DNA of 64,000 nt from Muscardinus avellanarius (lineage: Eukaryota > Chordata > Mammalia > Rodentia > Gliridae). Each line of letters opens with the position of its first letter. Position 1 is the first letter of the stretch. The DNA lies in contig OY726560.1 of NCBI GenBank assembly GCA_963383645.1, positions 69,627,023 through 69,691,022 on the forward strand, read 5' to 3'. The position numbers and the translations under genes are program-made. The notes under the pieces are model-generated. The model saw nothing but the letters and a program-made list of their open reading frames with translations. It was not told the DNA's origin and did no database searches. Below, piece after piece: positions 1-8,735 of the stretch.

Positions 1-430
1 CAGCTCCTTGTTTACCTTTCTTCTCTGGTGCCTGGTGGGTTGTTGAGTGCGCTGATCTGGAGCTGTTGCAGGCGAGGTGAACTCACCGCAGCTGCTGGCA
101 ATATAGCATTGCTGCTGCAACCTTGACCGTGAGGCTGGCATATTTCTTTTCTGGTTTTGAGCTCCATTCTGAGTTCCTTTCTTCTCTGGAGCCTGGTACT
201 GCGAGGCAAGATGACGCCGGCGCGGCTCTGCCACTGCAATGCAGCTGGTTTCTTTTCTGGTCTCTAGTTGTTCTTTTAATCTTTTTCTCTGTCCCTTGTA
301 TTTTTAGTTTTTATTTCTTTGCTGATGGTGTTTTCTGGCTATGAAAAGTGCTGATTTTGTGGCAATAGAGATCGATTGTTAGTGGGACTCGTAAATGCTG
401 CATTTCTTGGTCACATCTTCCTGGAAATCC
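1..430 (-). mobile_element. 5' end of an L1/half-L1-type element, truncated by the window edge
   Basis: Read on the minus strand this matches the 5'UTR of half-L1 copy C: both carry the stretch ggtgttttctggctatgaaa followed by a tgctgattttgtgg block and end in a degraded form of the cgccatcttcccggaag terminus (here cacatcttcctggaaatcc, ending near 430). The copy is older than A-C because the CpG-rich parts have decayed. The body lies to the left of the window, so it cannot be told whether it was ORF1-only. Confidence 0.7.
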
Positions 431-1115
431 TCGGTTATGTCCCTTTCAGAAGTTTCTGTCCATGGTGACTTGGCGTCACACTTTGGGGCCTGTGGTGAAG
501 AATACCATCATGTTGCAGTGAAAGTCTATTCCCCTCAAGGCCTCTGACAGACCTCATATAACTTTATTTATGAATGCTTAAAGGTTTTTTTTACCCTTGC
601 CCAACTATTTAAAAATGGGAAAACCATTTTTTACTTGGGACCACACAAAAACAGGTAGCAGAACAGATTTGACAATGGGTTGTAGTTTGTAGAATTCTGA
701 CCTAAAAAGTAAAATCCTTCTAACCCAGAATGTTTAAAAGTATAATTAAGTTAAGGTTATTAAGCCCATATATTTGTATTTGAGTACTTAAGTTTAGATA
801 TCTGACTTATAATCATTGGGACAATCTCTGTATTTGACATTTATTTTGCTTATAATGTTTAAGAGAATTTTACCTGATAGAAACTGATGGATTTGTTGAG
901 GGGGTTCAATTTAAAATGTATGGCAATGTATTGAAGGTGTACAATGCAATGTTCAGCTTATGTTATATGTTCATATAATGAGATGTTTAACATAATATAT
1001 CAGGTTTTACATACCCATCGCTTCACACAGTTGCCTTTTTTCTTGCAGCGAGAATACTTAAGCTGTGCTCTCTTGAGTACACAACACATTATCAACATTT
1101 AAAGTCACCTTGTGA
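431..1115. other. Unassigned AT-rich sequence
   Basis: No open frame of note and no repeat I can name with confidence. About 460-560 may be an old LTR fragment. Confidence 0.4.
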
Positions 1116-1119
1116 TATA

Positions 1120-1300
1120 TTGAGTTTCCAGCACTTGTCATCTTGTAACTACACAGTTTTACCCTTTGACCAACATTACCCCATTTCCCCTACCTCTTAC
1201 CCCTGGTAACCACCCTACATTTCAACTTTGTTTCAAATAGTTTAACTATTTTATATTTCACATATAAATGAATTAATTTAATATTTGTCTTTCTGTATCT
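1120..1300 (-). repeat. Ancient L1M-type 3'UTR fragment, antisense
   Basis: The stretch with ccctggtaaccaccctac and later atttgtctttctgtatctg resembles the antisense 3'UTR of old mammalian L1M elements. The segment 1300-1650 that follows is AT-rich and unassigned. Confidence 0.5.
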
Positions 1301-1650
1301 GCAGAATATGTACTTTCCTTAGCCAAATGTCCACTTCTGGTTTTAAAACTCTACCACTTTGTTGAATTCATTTAGTAGTCTAACAGATTTTGTGTAGTGT
1401 CTAGGATTATGTGTTAAATCTTTTCTTTTTATATAAAACTATAGCTAAGCATGTTTTCACTGCCTTATGGTAATATGTCTCTTCTTAACCTTTGTATGAT
1501 TTGGAATTTTGGATGTGTGTTATTTTTATTATTATTTTATATCATTTTCTGTTTCTGAGACTTTTTTGACATTACTAATTAATATCATAGCCATTCATAC
1601 AATAACTATTTAGGGAATTATAATGATTCAAAGTTCACCACCATCCTATT

Positions 1651-1667
1651 AAAAAATGTTCACTATT
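1651..1667. repeat. Left target-site duplication of composite element 1
   Basis: AAAAAATGTTCACTATT here matches AAAAAATATTCACTATT at 4400-4416 with one mismatch. The pair encloses the whole composite, including both exon-like segments. Confidence 0.8.
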
Positions 1668-2057
1668 TGGGGAAGGAAGATGGCAGCTGCCGCGCCCACC
1701 AAAAAGAACATGCATTCCTTGGAGAAGCCCTAGACACCAGATTTGGTTTAATATCTGAATGGGACAATTTAAGGAGACATTTCCAGCTGTACTTCCTATC
1801 TAGAATATAGGAGAGAGAGTGGATAATGGCAGAATTAGAAGCAAGATGACAAGGAGGTGCCTGCCATGCAAGAAAAGTGATTTTTGGAAGAGCATCCCAG
1901 AAGAGATTAAAGAAAAGACCACTTCAGCCGCGCATGCTGGGGAACTCTTAACAACATGCCTTGTAAGAAAAATGATCTGGACGTGTTGGAGGGAGCCCAA
2001 CAGTGCTTGGAGGGAAGCCCAGCTGCATGTCCCAGGGAGCTCAGTGCGCCTGGCCAC

Positions 2058-2202
2058 TATACTTCTCTGTGCTGCACTGGGGGCTCTGATGTGGTCAGAA
2101 CAGCAGATCCTGCTCTACACGGTGGGGCTGTGGGCCTCCACTCATGGATGGGAGATAAAATTCATTGCTGCTAAGTGCTCAATCTCACAACCTCCTCAAA
2201 AC
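2058..2202 (+). pseudogene. CACNA2D3 first-exon-like segment, copy a
   Basis: The frame reads LLCAALG, then WSEQQ, GLWAS, and WEIKFIAAKCS. These line up in order with the N-terminus of the calcium-channel auxiliary subunit alpha-2/delta-3 (signal-peptide end, SEQQ, VKLWASAFGGE, IAAKY) as I remember it. At DNA level gggagataaaattcattgct is nearly what I recall for the gene. The match stops near the QLLQK position, where the sequence changes to cacacatactatcttctc, a junction shared with copies b and c. It is an exon-derived fragment inside a mobile element, not a working gene. The link to CACNA2D3 is recognition without alignment. Confidence 0.65.
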
Positions 2203-2231
2203 ACACATACTATCTTCTCTTATTAAAAAAT

Positions 2232-2900
2232 ATTGGAGAGGGACCAAGATGGCAGTGGCAGCAGCCAGGATTCAGGAGATGCAAACAAATCCTATCCAAT
2301 CTACCTTAAACTTTTGGGAAAAAATCCCTCTGAAGGGGGACTGCTCTTGCCACACATGCTTAAGAATTCTGGACATCATACCATGTAAGGAAGGAGCTCA
2401 GCAGAGAACCAGGAGGAAGGCAGCGGCAGCAGGAGCGGCAGAGGCCAGTATTCAGGAGAGGCAGAGATCTGATTCAATCCACCTTGATCTTTTGAAGAAA
2501 TCGCCCCAAAGGTAGAATGCTACCACTGCACATGCTCGAGAATTTGGGACAACATGCTGTATGAATAAGGTGCTCGGAAGAGAACTGAGATGGCTGTGGT
2601 AGAAGCAGCAGTGGTCAGTATTTGGTAGAGGCAGAGATCTAATCCAATCCACTTTAAAATTTTAAAGAAATATCCTCAAAGGTAGACTTCTACTGCCACT
2701 CATGCTCAGGAATTCTGGAAAACATACTGTGTGGGAAAGGTGTTCAGAAGAGAACCAAGATGGTGGTGGCAGCAGCGGCAATGGTGGTGACCAGTATTTG
2801 GCAGACAGACCAGTTCAATCCACCTTGAACTTTTGAGGAAATCTCCCCAAAAGTAGACTGCTCCTGCCACACATGCTTGGGAATTCTAGATAACATGCTA
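2232..2900 (+). repeat. Tandem array of four ~170-bp promoter-like monomers
   Basis: Anchor motifs of the type aaccaagatggc recur at about 2243, 2407, 2583 and 2753 (spacing 165-176). Each is followed by a cagtattcaggagaggcaga block, a ccaccttgaacttttgaaga block and a cacatgctcaggaattctgg block. CAAGATGGC is a YY1-like core. Short tandem monomers with such motifs are the promoter type of mouse L1, so a promoter role is likely by analogy. The same monomer occurs at 15111-15354 and in decayed form at 1690-2000. Confidence 0.75.
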
Positions 2901-2919
2901 AGAGGTAAAAGGGTTTGGG

Positions 2920-3107
2920 GTGAGCTGGGCGTGGTGGCGCACACTTGTAATACCCATGCTTGGGAGCAGAGACAGGAGGATCATGCAGATTTGTAGCCAG
3001 TCTCGCTGGCTCAAAAAACCCTGTTTCCAAATAAAAATATAAAAATAGGTCTGGGAGTGTATCCCGGAGGTAGAAGGGCTTCCACGAACCCCAGTACCAC
3101 CAAAAAA
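2920..3107 (+). mobile_element. B1-dID SINE inside composite 1
   Basis: B1 head (gctgggcgtggtggcgcaca) followed by a short ID-like tail ending ccagtaccacc and poly-A. The TSD AAAAGGGTTTGGG flanks it at 2907-2919 and 3108-3120. It separates the last monomer from exon-like segment b. Confidence 0.88.
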
Positions 3108-3198
3108 AAAAGGGTTTGGGTGTATCAGAGGGAGCCCCACATAGCCGGGATGAGCTGTCACACTGCATGTTCTGGGAGACATCAGCCCTCATAGCCAC

Positions 3199-3343
3199 CA
3201 CACTCCTCTGCACAGAGCGGGAGGCCAGGGTGCACGTGGAGCTTCAGAGCCTGCTCTCTGAAACGAAGCTGTGGACCTCTGCCTTTGGAAGGAAGACAAA
3301 ATTCATTGCCACTAGGTATTTGGGGTTCCAGCTTTTGCAAAAG
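3199..3343 (+). pseudogene. CACNA2D3 first-exon-like segment, copy b
   Basis: The frame reads TTLLC, then ETKLWTSAFGRKTKFIATRY, then FQLLQK, collinear with segments a and c and with the remembered CACNA2D3 N-terminus. The SEQQ block has decayed to VELQ. The shared leader agggagccccacatagcc (about 3130) and the shared trailer ending in ttctcatattaaaaaaaa are also present, so the mobile unit is larger than the coding match (about 3121-3375). Non-functional. Confidence 0.65.
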
Positions 3344-3384
3344 ATATGTACTGCTTTCTCATATTAAAAAAAAAAAATAGAAGA

Positions 3385-3591
3385 ACGCTGGGCATGGTGG
3401 TGCATGCTTGTAATCCCCACACTTGGGAGGCGGAGACAGGAGGATCACGCAAGTTCAAAGCCAGCCTCGCTGGCTTAAGAGACCCTGTTTCCAAATATAA
3501 ATATTTTTAAAAATAGATCATAGGTCTCCAGGATTGTAGCCCAGAGGTAGAAGGGTTTCCAGGAGCCCCAGTACCACCAAAAAAAAAAAGG
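3385..3591 (+). mobile_element. B1-dID SINE inside composite 1
   Basis: Short-form B1-dID: B1 head, then a tcgctggcttaagagaccct junction, then an ID-like tail with gtagcccagaggtagaaggg and ccagtaccacc plus poly-A. It lies between the exon-like segment and the VNTR. Confidence 0.85.
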
Positions 3592-3635
3592 AAGAAAAAA
3601 GGGAACATCTGTAGATGACCTGCTCATAGTGACAG

Positions 3636-4055
3636 AGACCAGAGCCTGATGCACAGCAAGGCCGGTGCCAGGGCCAGTGAGGCTGGGATCAGAGCCTGCC
3701 ATGTGGTGAGGCCTGTGCTGGGGCCACCAAGGCTGGGATAGGATCCTTCCTTAAGGCAAGGCCCATGCCAGGGTCATCAAGGCCGGGATCGGAGCTTGCC
3801 ATGAGGCCAGGCCGGTGCTGGGGCATCCGAGGCTGGGATCAGAGCCTGCCATGGGGCCAGGGCCATGCTGGGGTCAGTAAGGCTGGGATAGGATTCTGCC
3901 TTAAGGCAAGGCTGGTGCTGGGGCCTCCAAGGCCAGGATCTGAGCCTGTCATGAGGCAAGGCCTGTGCTGGAGCCAGCAAGGCCAGGATCAGAGTCTGCC
4001 AGGTGGCAAGGCTGGTGCCAGGGCCTTCAAGAATGGAACCTGAACCTGCAATGAG
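3636..4055 (+). repeat. 50-bp VNTR of composite 1
   Basis: Seven full 50-bp units start at 3679, 3729, 3779, 3829, 3879, 3929 and 3979, with partial units on both sides. Each begins aaggctgggatcagagcctg or a close variant and ends in a ggtgctggggcc-like block. GC-rich and out of character with its AT-rich surroundings. A shorter, diverged version follows the exon-like segment at 18424-18600. Confidence 0.9.
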
Positions 4056-4399
4056 GTATACACAGAGAAATATCACAGAAAAAAAAATCAGATGTTTTCC
4101 CTAATATGCAAAAACTAGGAAGAAATAGGAGGAAATCCAGTTGAAGAAAGGGCCCTATGGAGAAGCTATTAAGGTAACCAATCAGAGAGGATGGGATGGG
4201 GGAAGATGGAATCTCTTTAAAGCACATGATGTACTTAAACAAATATATCAAAGTTAATCAAGCATGGGATCAAAAGGGGGAGGGAATGGGATGGGGTTTA
4301 TATAAAGGCTAATTGGATGATGTATGCTTATATTTCCTCACAAGTCTTGTATTCCATTGAGATGTATGACTACAATGCACCAATAAAAATATATTAAAT
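4056..4399 (+). other. L1-type 3' tail of composite 1
   Basis: Starts near atatcacagaaaaaaaaatc, runs through ttccctaatatgcaaaaact and cacatgatgtacttaaacaa, and ends in gactacaatgcaccaataaa with an A-rich tract. The same tail ends composite 3 (19386-19705), the L1 at 7949-10424 (reverse strand) and, in variant form, the half-L1 copies. It is the likely recognition end for L1 reverse transcriptase. Confidence 0.8.
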
Positions 4400-4441
4400 A
4401 AAAAATATTCACTATTCTTGAGCTTTAAAAAATGAAATGTA

Positions 4442-4675
4442 AAGCCGGGCATGGTGGCACACACTTGTAATCTCAGTACTTGAGAGGCTGAGACAGGAGG
4501 ATCATGCAGGTTCGAAGCCAGCCTCAGCTACTTAGTGAGGCTCTCAGCAACTTAATGAGGCCCTGTTTCCAAATAAAATATAAAAAATAGGTCTGGGAAT
4601 GTGGCCTGGACATATAAGCCTCCTGGGTTTCACTCCCAATACCACAAAAAAAATTTTTAATAAAATAAAAATAAA
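4442..4675 (+). mobile_element. B1-dID SINE, long form
   Basis: B1 head gccgggcatggtggcacaca, central block agctacttagtgaggctctc, and ID-like tail ending in cactcccaataccac, then an A-rich tail. The block between 4417 and 4441 is flank. Confidence 0.8.
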
Positions 4676-5631
4676 ATGTATGGCAATTTTAAGTTGAAAG
4701 TTAGAATGGAATTTACACTTGTAAACAATAATGTAATGCTAGATGAATGTGAAAGTTACTACATATAAAAGTTTAAATACATTAAAAAGTTTATTGTTTG
4801 AATATTAAGTTTGTATGGTCAGACATCTAGAATAAAGTTCATTAAATATATTTATAAATGAAATGAAAATGTTTAAGGGAATTGTATAAACTAAAGGCTG
4901 TTCATTCTGTGCAACATAAATTAATCAAACAATCAAAAAGCAAGGGAAGGTAAATTCTTATTTTAGATTCAGAGTTGTAAATGGAATAATAAGATTTGTA
5001 TGCTGACCTTAAAAGTATCATGTTTTATGTATCATGTTTTTAATTATGTAAATTATGTTTTTAATTATTACTAAAGTGATGTTTCTAAAAAATGCAATCA
5101 ACTGGAACTAATCCCTTTTGTACAAAAGCTCTTTGAACTTCAAAACTCATTCTAATAAGAGGAACCCATAAGGAACACAATGGTATGAAGAGGACACCAC
5201 ATAGAGCCAAGGAGGCTCGTTACCCTGACAAAGTGCCACCCACTTGGCTGCCAGCGATACTGTACAAATTTTGTGTCCATGTAATGTTGTGTTGGTATTG
5301 TTTCCTTATAAGATGTTCTCCTAACCCAAACTAATAGCCAAAGCAATGCATACCACCAATGGCTTAAACATTTTACATTGCATTTATAAATTTATTCAGT
5401 TAATTTTATTCCAAAGGATCAAAAGTCATGAGTAAAGTTCATGGACAATGTTGCATTTGAGTATCTTAAGGCAGAGATCCACATAATATATTTTAGATCT
5501 TCAGCACGGTGCTACCACATGTTACAACTTGTAACTCGAGAAATATCTTCCACATAGAAATGTAGGACAGAAAGTGGTGTCCAACTAAACCTGCCATTGG
5601 CTTAATATCTTTTCTCAGCATATTTTGGAAT
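4676..5631. other. Unassigned AT-rich sequence
   Basis: No coding signal and no repeat that I can name. The longest open stretch, on the minus strand near 5152-5346, has no recognisable motif. Confidence 0.4.
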
Positions 5632-5940
5632 AGAGGTCAGAAAACAGCTGACATCTGGCTTGCCACTAGGCTTTGTTCAGCCTTCAAACTAAAAATGTTT
5701 TTTTTATTTTTAATAGTTGAAAATATCAAGATGAGAATGATATTTTGTGATGCATGGAAATTATAGGCAATTCAAATTTCAGCATCCATAAATTATTGGA
5801 ACACAGCCACCCACTCATTGTCATTTTGTCCCTGACTGTTTAGAGTTACAGAGTTGCAACAGAGACCAAGTGCATGGCCACAAAACCTAGAATTTCTACG
5901 ATCTGGTCCCTTACAAAGAAAGTTTGCCAACCCCTGACCT
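5632..5940 (+). mobile_element. Old hAT-type (Charlie-like) DNA transposon remnant
   Basis: Ends with gtttgccaacccctgac, the inverted counterpart of its decayed start ataGAGGTCAGaaaaCagct. Internal blocks ttggaacacagccacccact and gttgcaacagagaccaagtg fit a mammalian hAT MITE with caggggtcggcaaac ends. Exact subfamily not assigned. Confidence 0.65.
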
Positions 5941-7937
5941 AAGGGAATAGTTTAATAATCTTGAGTGAGTTAATGTTCTCGGAAGAACTAAATTTCTCCT
6001 GTGGAGGTTTGATATTTAAGTCTACTGAAATAAACTTTCTGAACTGAAATAAACTTACTGAAAGATACTTTCAGAAAAACAAAGACCTAACAAATATATT
6101 TATTTAATCATAATTGTAGGTGACATGGGGGACTTCAGACTTCAGACCTAAAGATCCATTTTTATGTTTAGATTTGATGAAGCCTAAGTAGGCATACAGA
6201 AACCTGCTTGGATGGAAAAGGTATGATTGAGTAGTTATAGATCGAGGGGGAGCCTAGCAAGGCCTGTTCAGAGTCTCTTTGGCCTCTCTCTGCATCAGAA
6301 TATAGGTCAGGACCCTTCTTGGAATAAAGGTCTCATGACCTACAATCAAGTATGAGTTGGCAAAGAATTTCCTTATGGCCAGTTCTTACACAGAAAGGCA
6401 AAAGAAGTTAGAGTAATATTGTTAGATTGCATGGCTTCCTCTGGGGAAAATGGTTCTAGTTTCTATTACCAAGCCTGGAAAGAGAAATTGTAGTTTCTAG
6501 AACTTAAAGGAGAATGAGAGGTGAGAGATGAAGGACAGGAGGGCAGAGAAAAACTTTGTGTCTGGGGTCTTCACTTTGTGGCATCATTTTCTGAATCCCC
6601 TAAATGTACTAGGTAGACAATTCATGGCCTCAGCATATTTCTTTTTCCAGATGGCCTGAGATGACTTATCAACCAGAGGTTGGATTACAGCCCCTAGGTT
6701 GAAAATATACAGGGTGGCCCTCTCTGACATAGGTACTATTCATCCACATAATTGAAATGGCATTGGTTTCTCTTGGGATAAAATTACTCTCTTCTGGAAG
6801 TGTCTTTATTGTTTAACTTAAGGATGCAGCTCATATCATATCTCTTGTTTTCCTTTTTTCTTTACTGTTAAGACCAAAATTTATCCTCTCTCTATTGCTA
6901 ATATCTTCTTGTCTTTGAAAAGGTCATGAGTATTGAGGTATTCAGCTAAAGGGAAGTGGAATTTGAGATATATTTGGCTTGAGTTAAATGGGGTTATATT
7001 TATATGACTCAAGTCACCTGCTCTACAGTTATTACTAGCTGTCTCCTTCCACCCACGATGTCAACACAATGGCTCTGCAAAGGCAGGGAGCGTGGGGAAG
7101 TGTTCAGAACAAGTCCTAGAGCATCTAGCATCGGAGTGGTGTTAAAGAACAAAGGTTATAATTTATGAAGCCAGATATAAGCAAAGGGCACATTTCTCAT
7201 CTCTGTCAGGAATATGCTGATTAATGAAGTATATACAATTGTCAATGCACCATATATTTTAATGAAAATAATATCAAACAAAATTTCTTATTTTTAGAAT
7301 TTACATACTTTTAGTATAAGTCTGTAGCACTTCTTCAAAGAGTCAGTATATCCATGTAGAAAATCATAGGTTTTACGCATCCTAGTGTAACCTATTGAAT
7401 CCTGGTATGTACCTAGCATATCTTGGCCTAATTGAGTCTGATGGTTCCAGACAAAATGCTTTGCAAAACTGGTGCTGACTCGATCAACTTCCTGAAGAAA
7501 AGCAATGTAGTAGCAAAATCCCTATATCTATTCATGGATAAGTCAATGACAGCTATATAAGAATAGGCTCCTTATACAATTATGTGGCTGAATACAAAGG
7601 AACAGCAATTTTAAAATACATTCTGTTATTTTGTGTTTGTATTACTTTTCTGCTTTTTTTTAAGTGGCATCCCCAAATTGTTTGAACTTCAGGTCCCCTG
7701 AGGCCTGGTTATGCCCTAACCAGGCCCACCCATCTGAGACCCAGCATGAGTGAAGAGTTTGATAAGAGTGCCCACTCATTTTGCCCTCTTGTGTAGATAA
7801 CATGTTTATGAAGCACAGTGGGTAGCAGAGAGGCCTTCCCATAACTAGAGTTCTCCTACAACATACATGCTGGCTCTTCCTTCATCCTCTTCAGGTGCCA
7901 ACCAATACATTCTTTTCATTTTTACAGTTCATATTGC
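5941..7937. other. Unassigned, probably single-copy sequence
   Basis: About 2 kb with no named repeat, no long open frame and no splice-bounded coding block that I can see. Confidence 0.4.
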
Positions 7938-7992
7938 AAGTGCAGGGTTTCTTATTTTTAATTTTTATTGGTACATTATAGTCATACATCTT

Positions 7993-8179
7993 TTTTTTTA
8001 TGGTACTGGGGTTCCTGGAAGCCCTTCTACCTCCGGGCTACACTCCCAGACCTATTTTATATTTTTTTATTTGGAAACAGGGTCTCTTAAGCCAGCGAGG
8101 TTGGCTCCGAACCAGCGCAATCCTCCTGTCTCTGCCTCCCAAGCGCAGGAATTACAAGCGTACACCACCACGCCCGACA
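7993..8179 (-). mobile_element. B1-dID SINE (short form) in the L1 tail
   Basis: Reverse-oriented copy: poly-T, ggtactggggttcctggaag, then the B1 head reversed. TSD ATAGTCATACATCTT at 7978-7992 and 8180-8194 with one mismatch. Confidence 0.9.
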
Positions 8180-8340
8180 ATAGTCGTACATCTTAATGGA
8201 GTACAAGATGGTAGAGACATCCATGCACACATCACCCAATTATCTCTTGCCCAATTCCCACCCCAATTCCTCCCCCTCCCTCCTTCCTATGTTTGGCTGA
8301 GTGATTGATATTGGTATGTTTGTTAAAGTACCTCATGTGC

Positions 8341-8555
8341 AGCTGGGCATGGTGGAACATGCTTGTAATCCCAGCATTTGGGAGGCTGAGACAGGATTGC
8401 GCAGGTTGGAAACCAGCCTCAGCTACTTAGTGAGGCCCTTTGCAACTCAGTGAGGCACTGTTTCAAAATAAAGAATAAAAAAAATAGGCCTGGGGGTGTC
8501 GCTCAGAGGTAAAATGCCCCTGGGTTCCATCCCCAGTACCAAAAAACAAAAAATT
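8341..8555 (+). mobile_element. B1-dID SINE (long form) in the L1 tail
   Basis: Full B1 head with agctacttagtgaggccctt, ID-like tail and ccccagtaccaaaaaac end. TSD AAGTACCTCATGTGC at 8326-8340 and 8556-8570. Confidence 0.9.
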
Positions 8556-8735
8556 AAGTACCTCATGTGCATTAGAGAATTTCCCTCTTCCCCCTTCCAT
8601 CCCCTCAGTTAAGTCACCTTATTTGCTCATCTGTAGTATCTCCTTCTTCCTCTAGAGTTCCTCCTATGACCCATTTTCTCCCTATCTTCCACATATTAGT
8701 GAGAGCATCCAATTTCTTATATTTTGTGACTAATC

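Larger units (their letters stand above)
1668..4399 (+). mobile_element. Composite retroelement 1 (monomers, captured exon x2, VNTR, L1 3' tail)
   Basis: Order of parts: 5' segment starting with an aagatggcagctgcc YY1-like motif (1677-1691) and monomer-related sequence to about 2030; exon-like segment a (2058-2202); four monomers of about 170 bp (2232-2900); exon-like segment b (3199-3343); 50-bp VNTR (3636-4055); L1-type 3'UTR and A-rich end (4056-4399). Two B1-dID SINEs inserted later (about 2920-3107 and 3385-3591). The 17-bp TSD shows that the parts behave as one insertion. There is no ORF1 or ORF2, so it must have used proteins in trans. The layout recalls SVA elements of primates, built from different parts. 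Name and family status are inference. Confidence 0.75.

Noticed and set aside
2232..2900. Tandem array considered as CRISPR or satellite DNA
   Set aside because: Units of about 170 bp without spacers, bounded by a retroelement TSD and carrying L1-promoter-like motifs; only four units, so neither CRISPR nor satellite.
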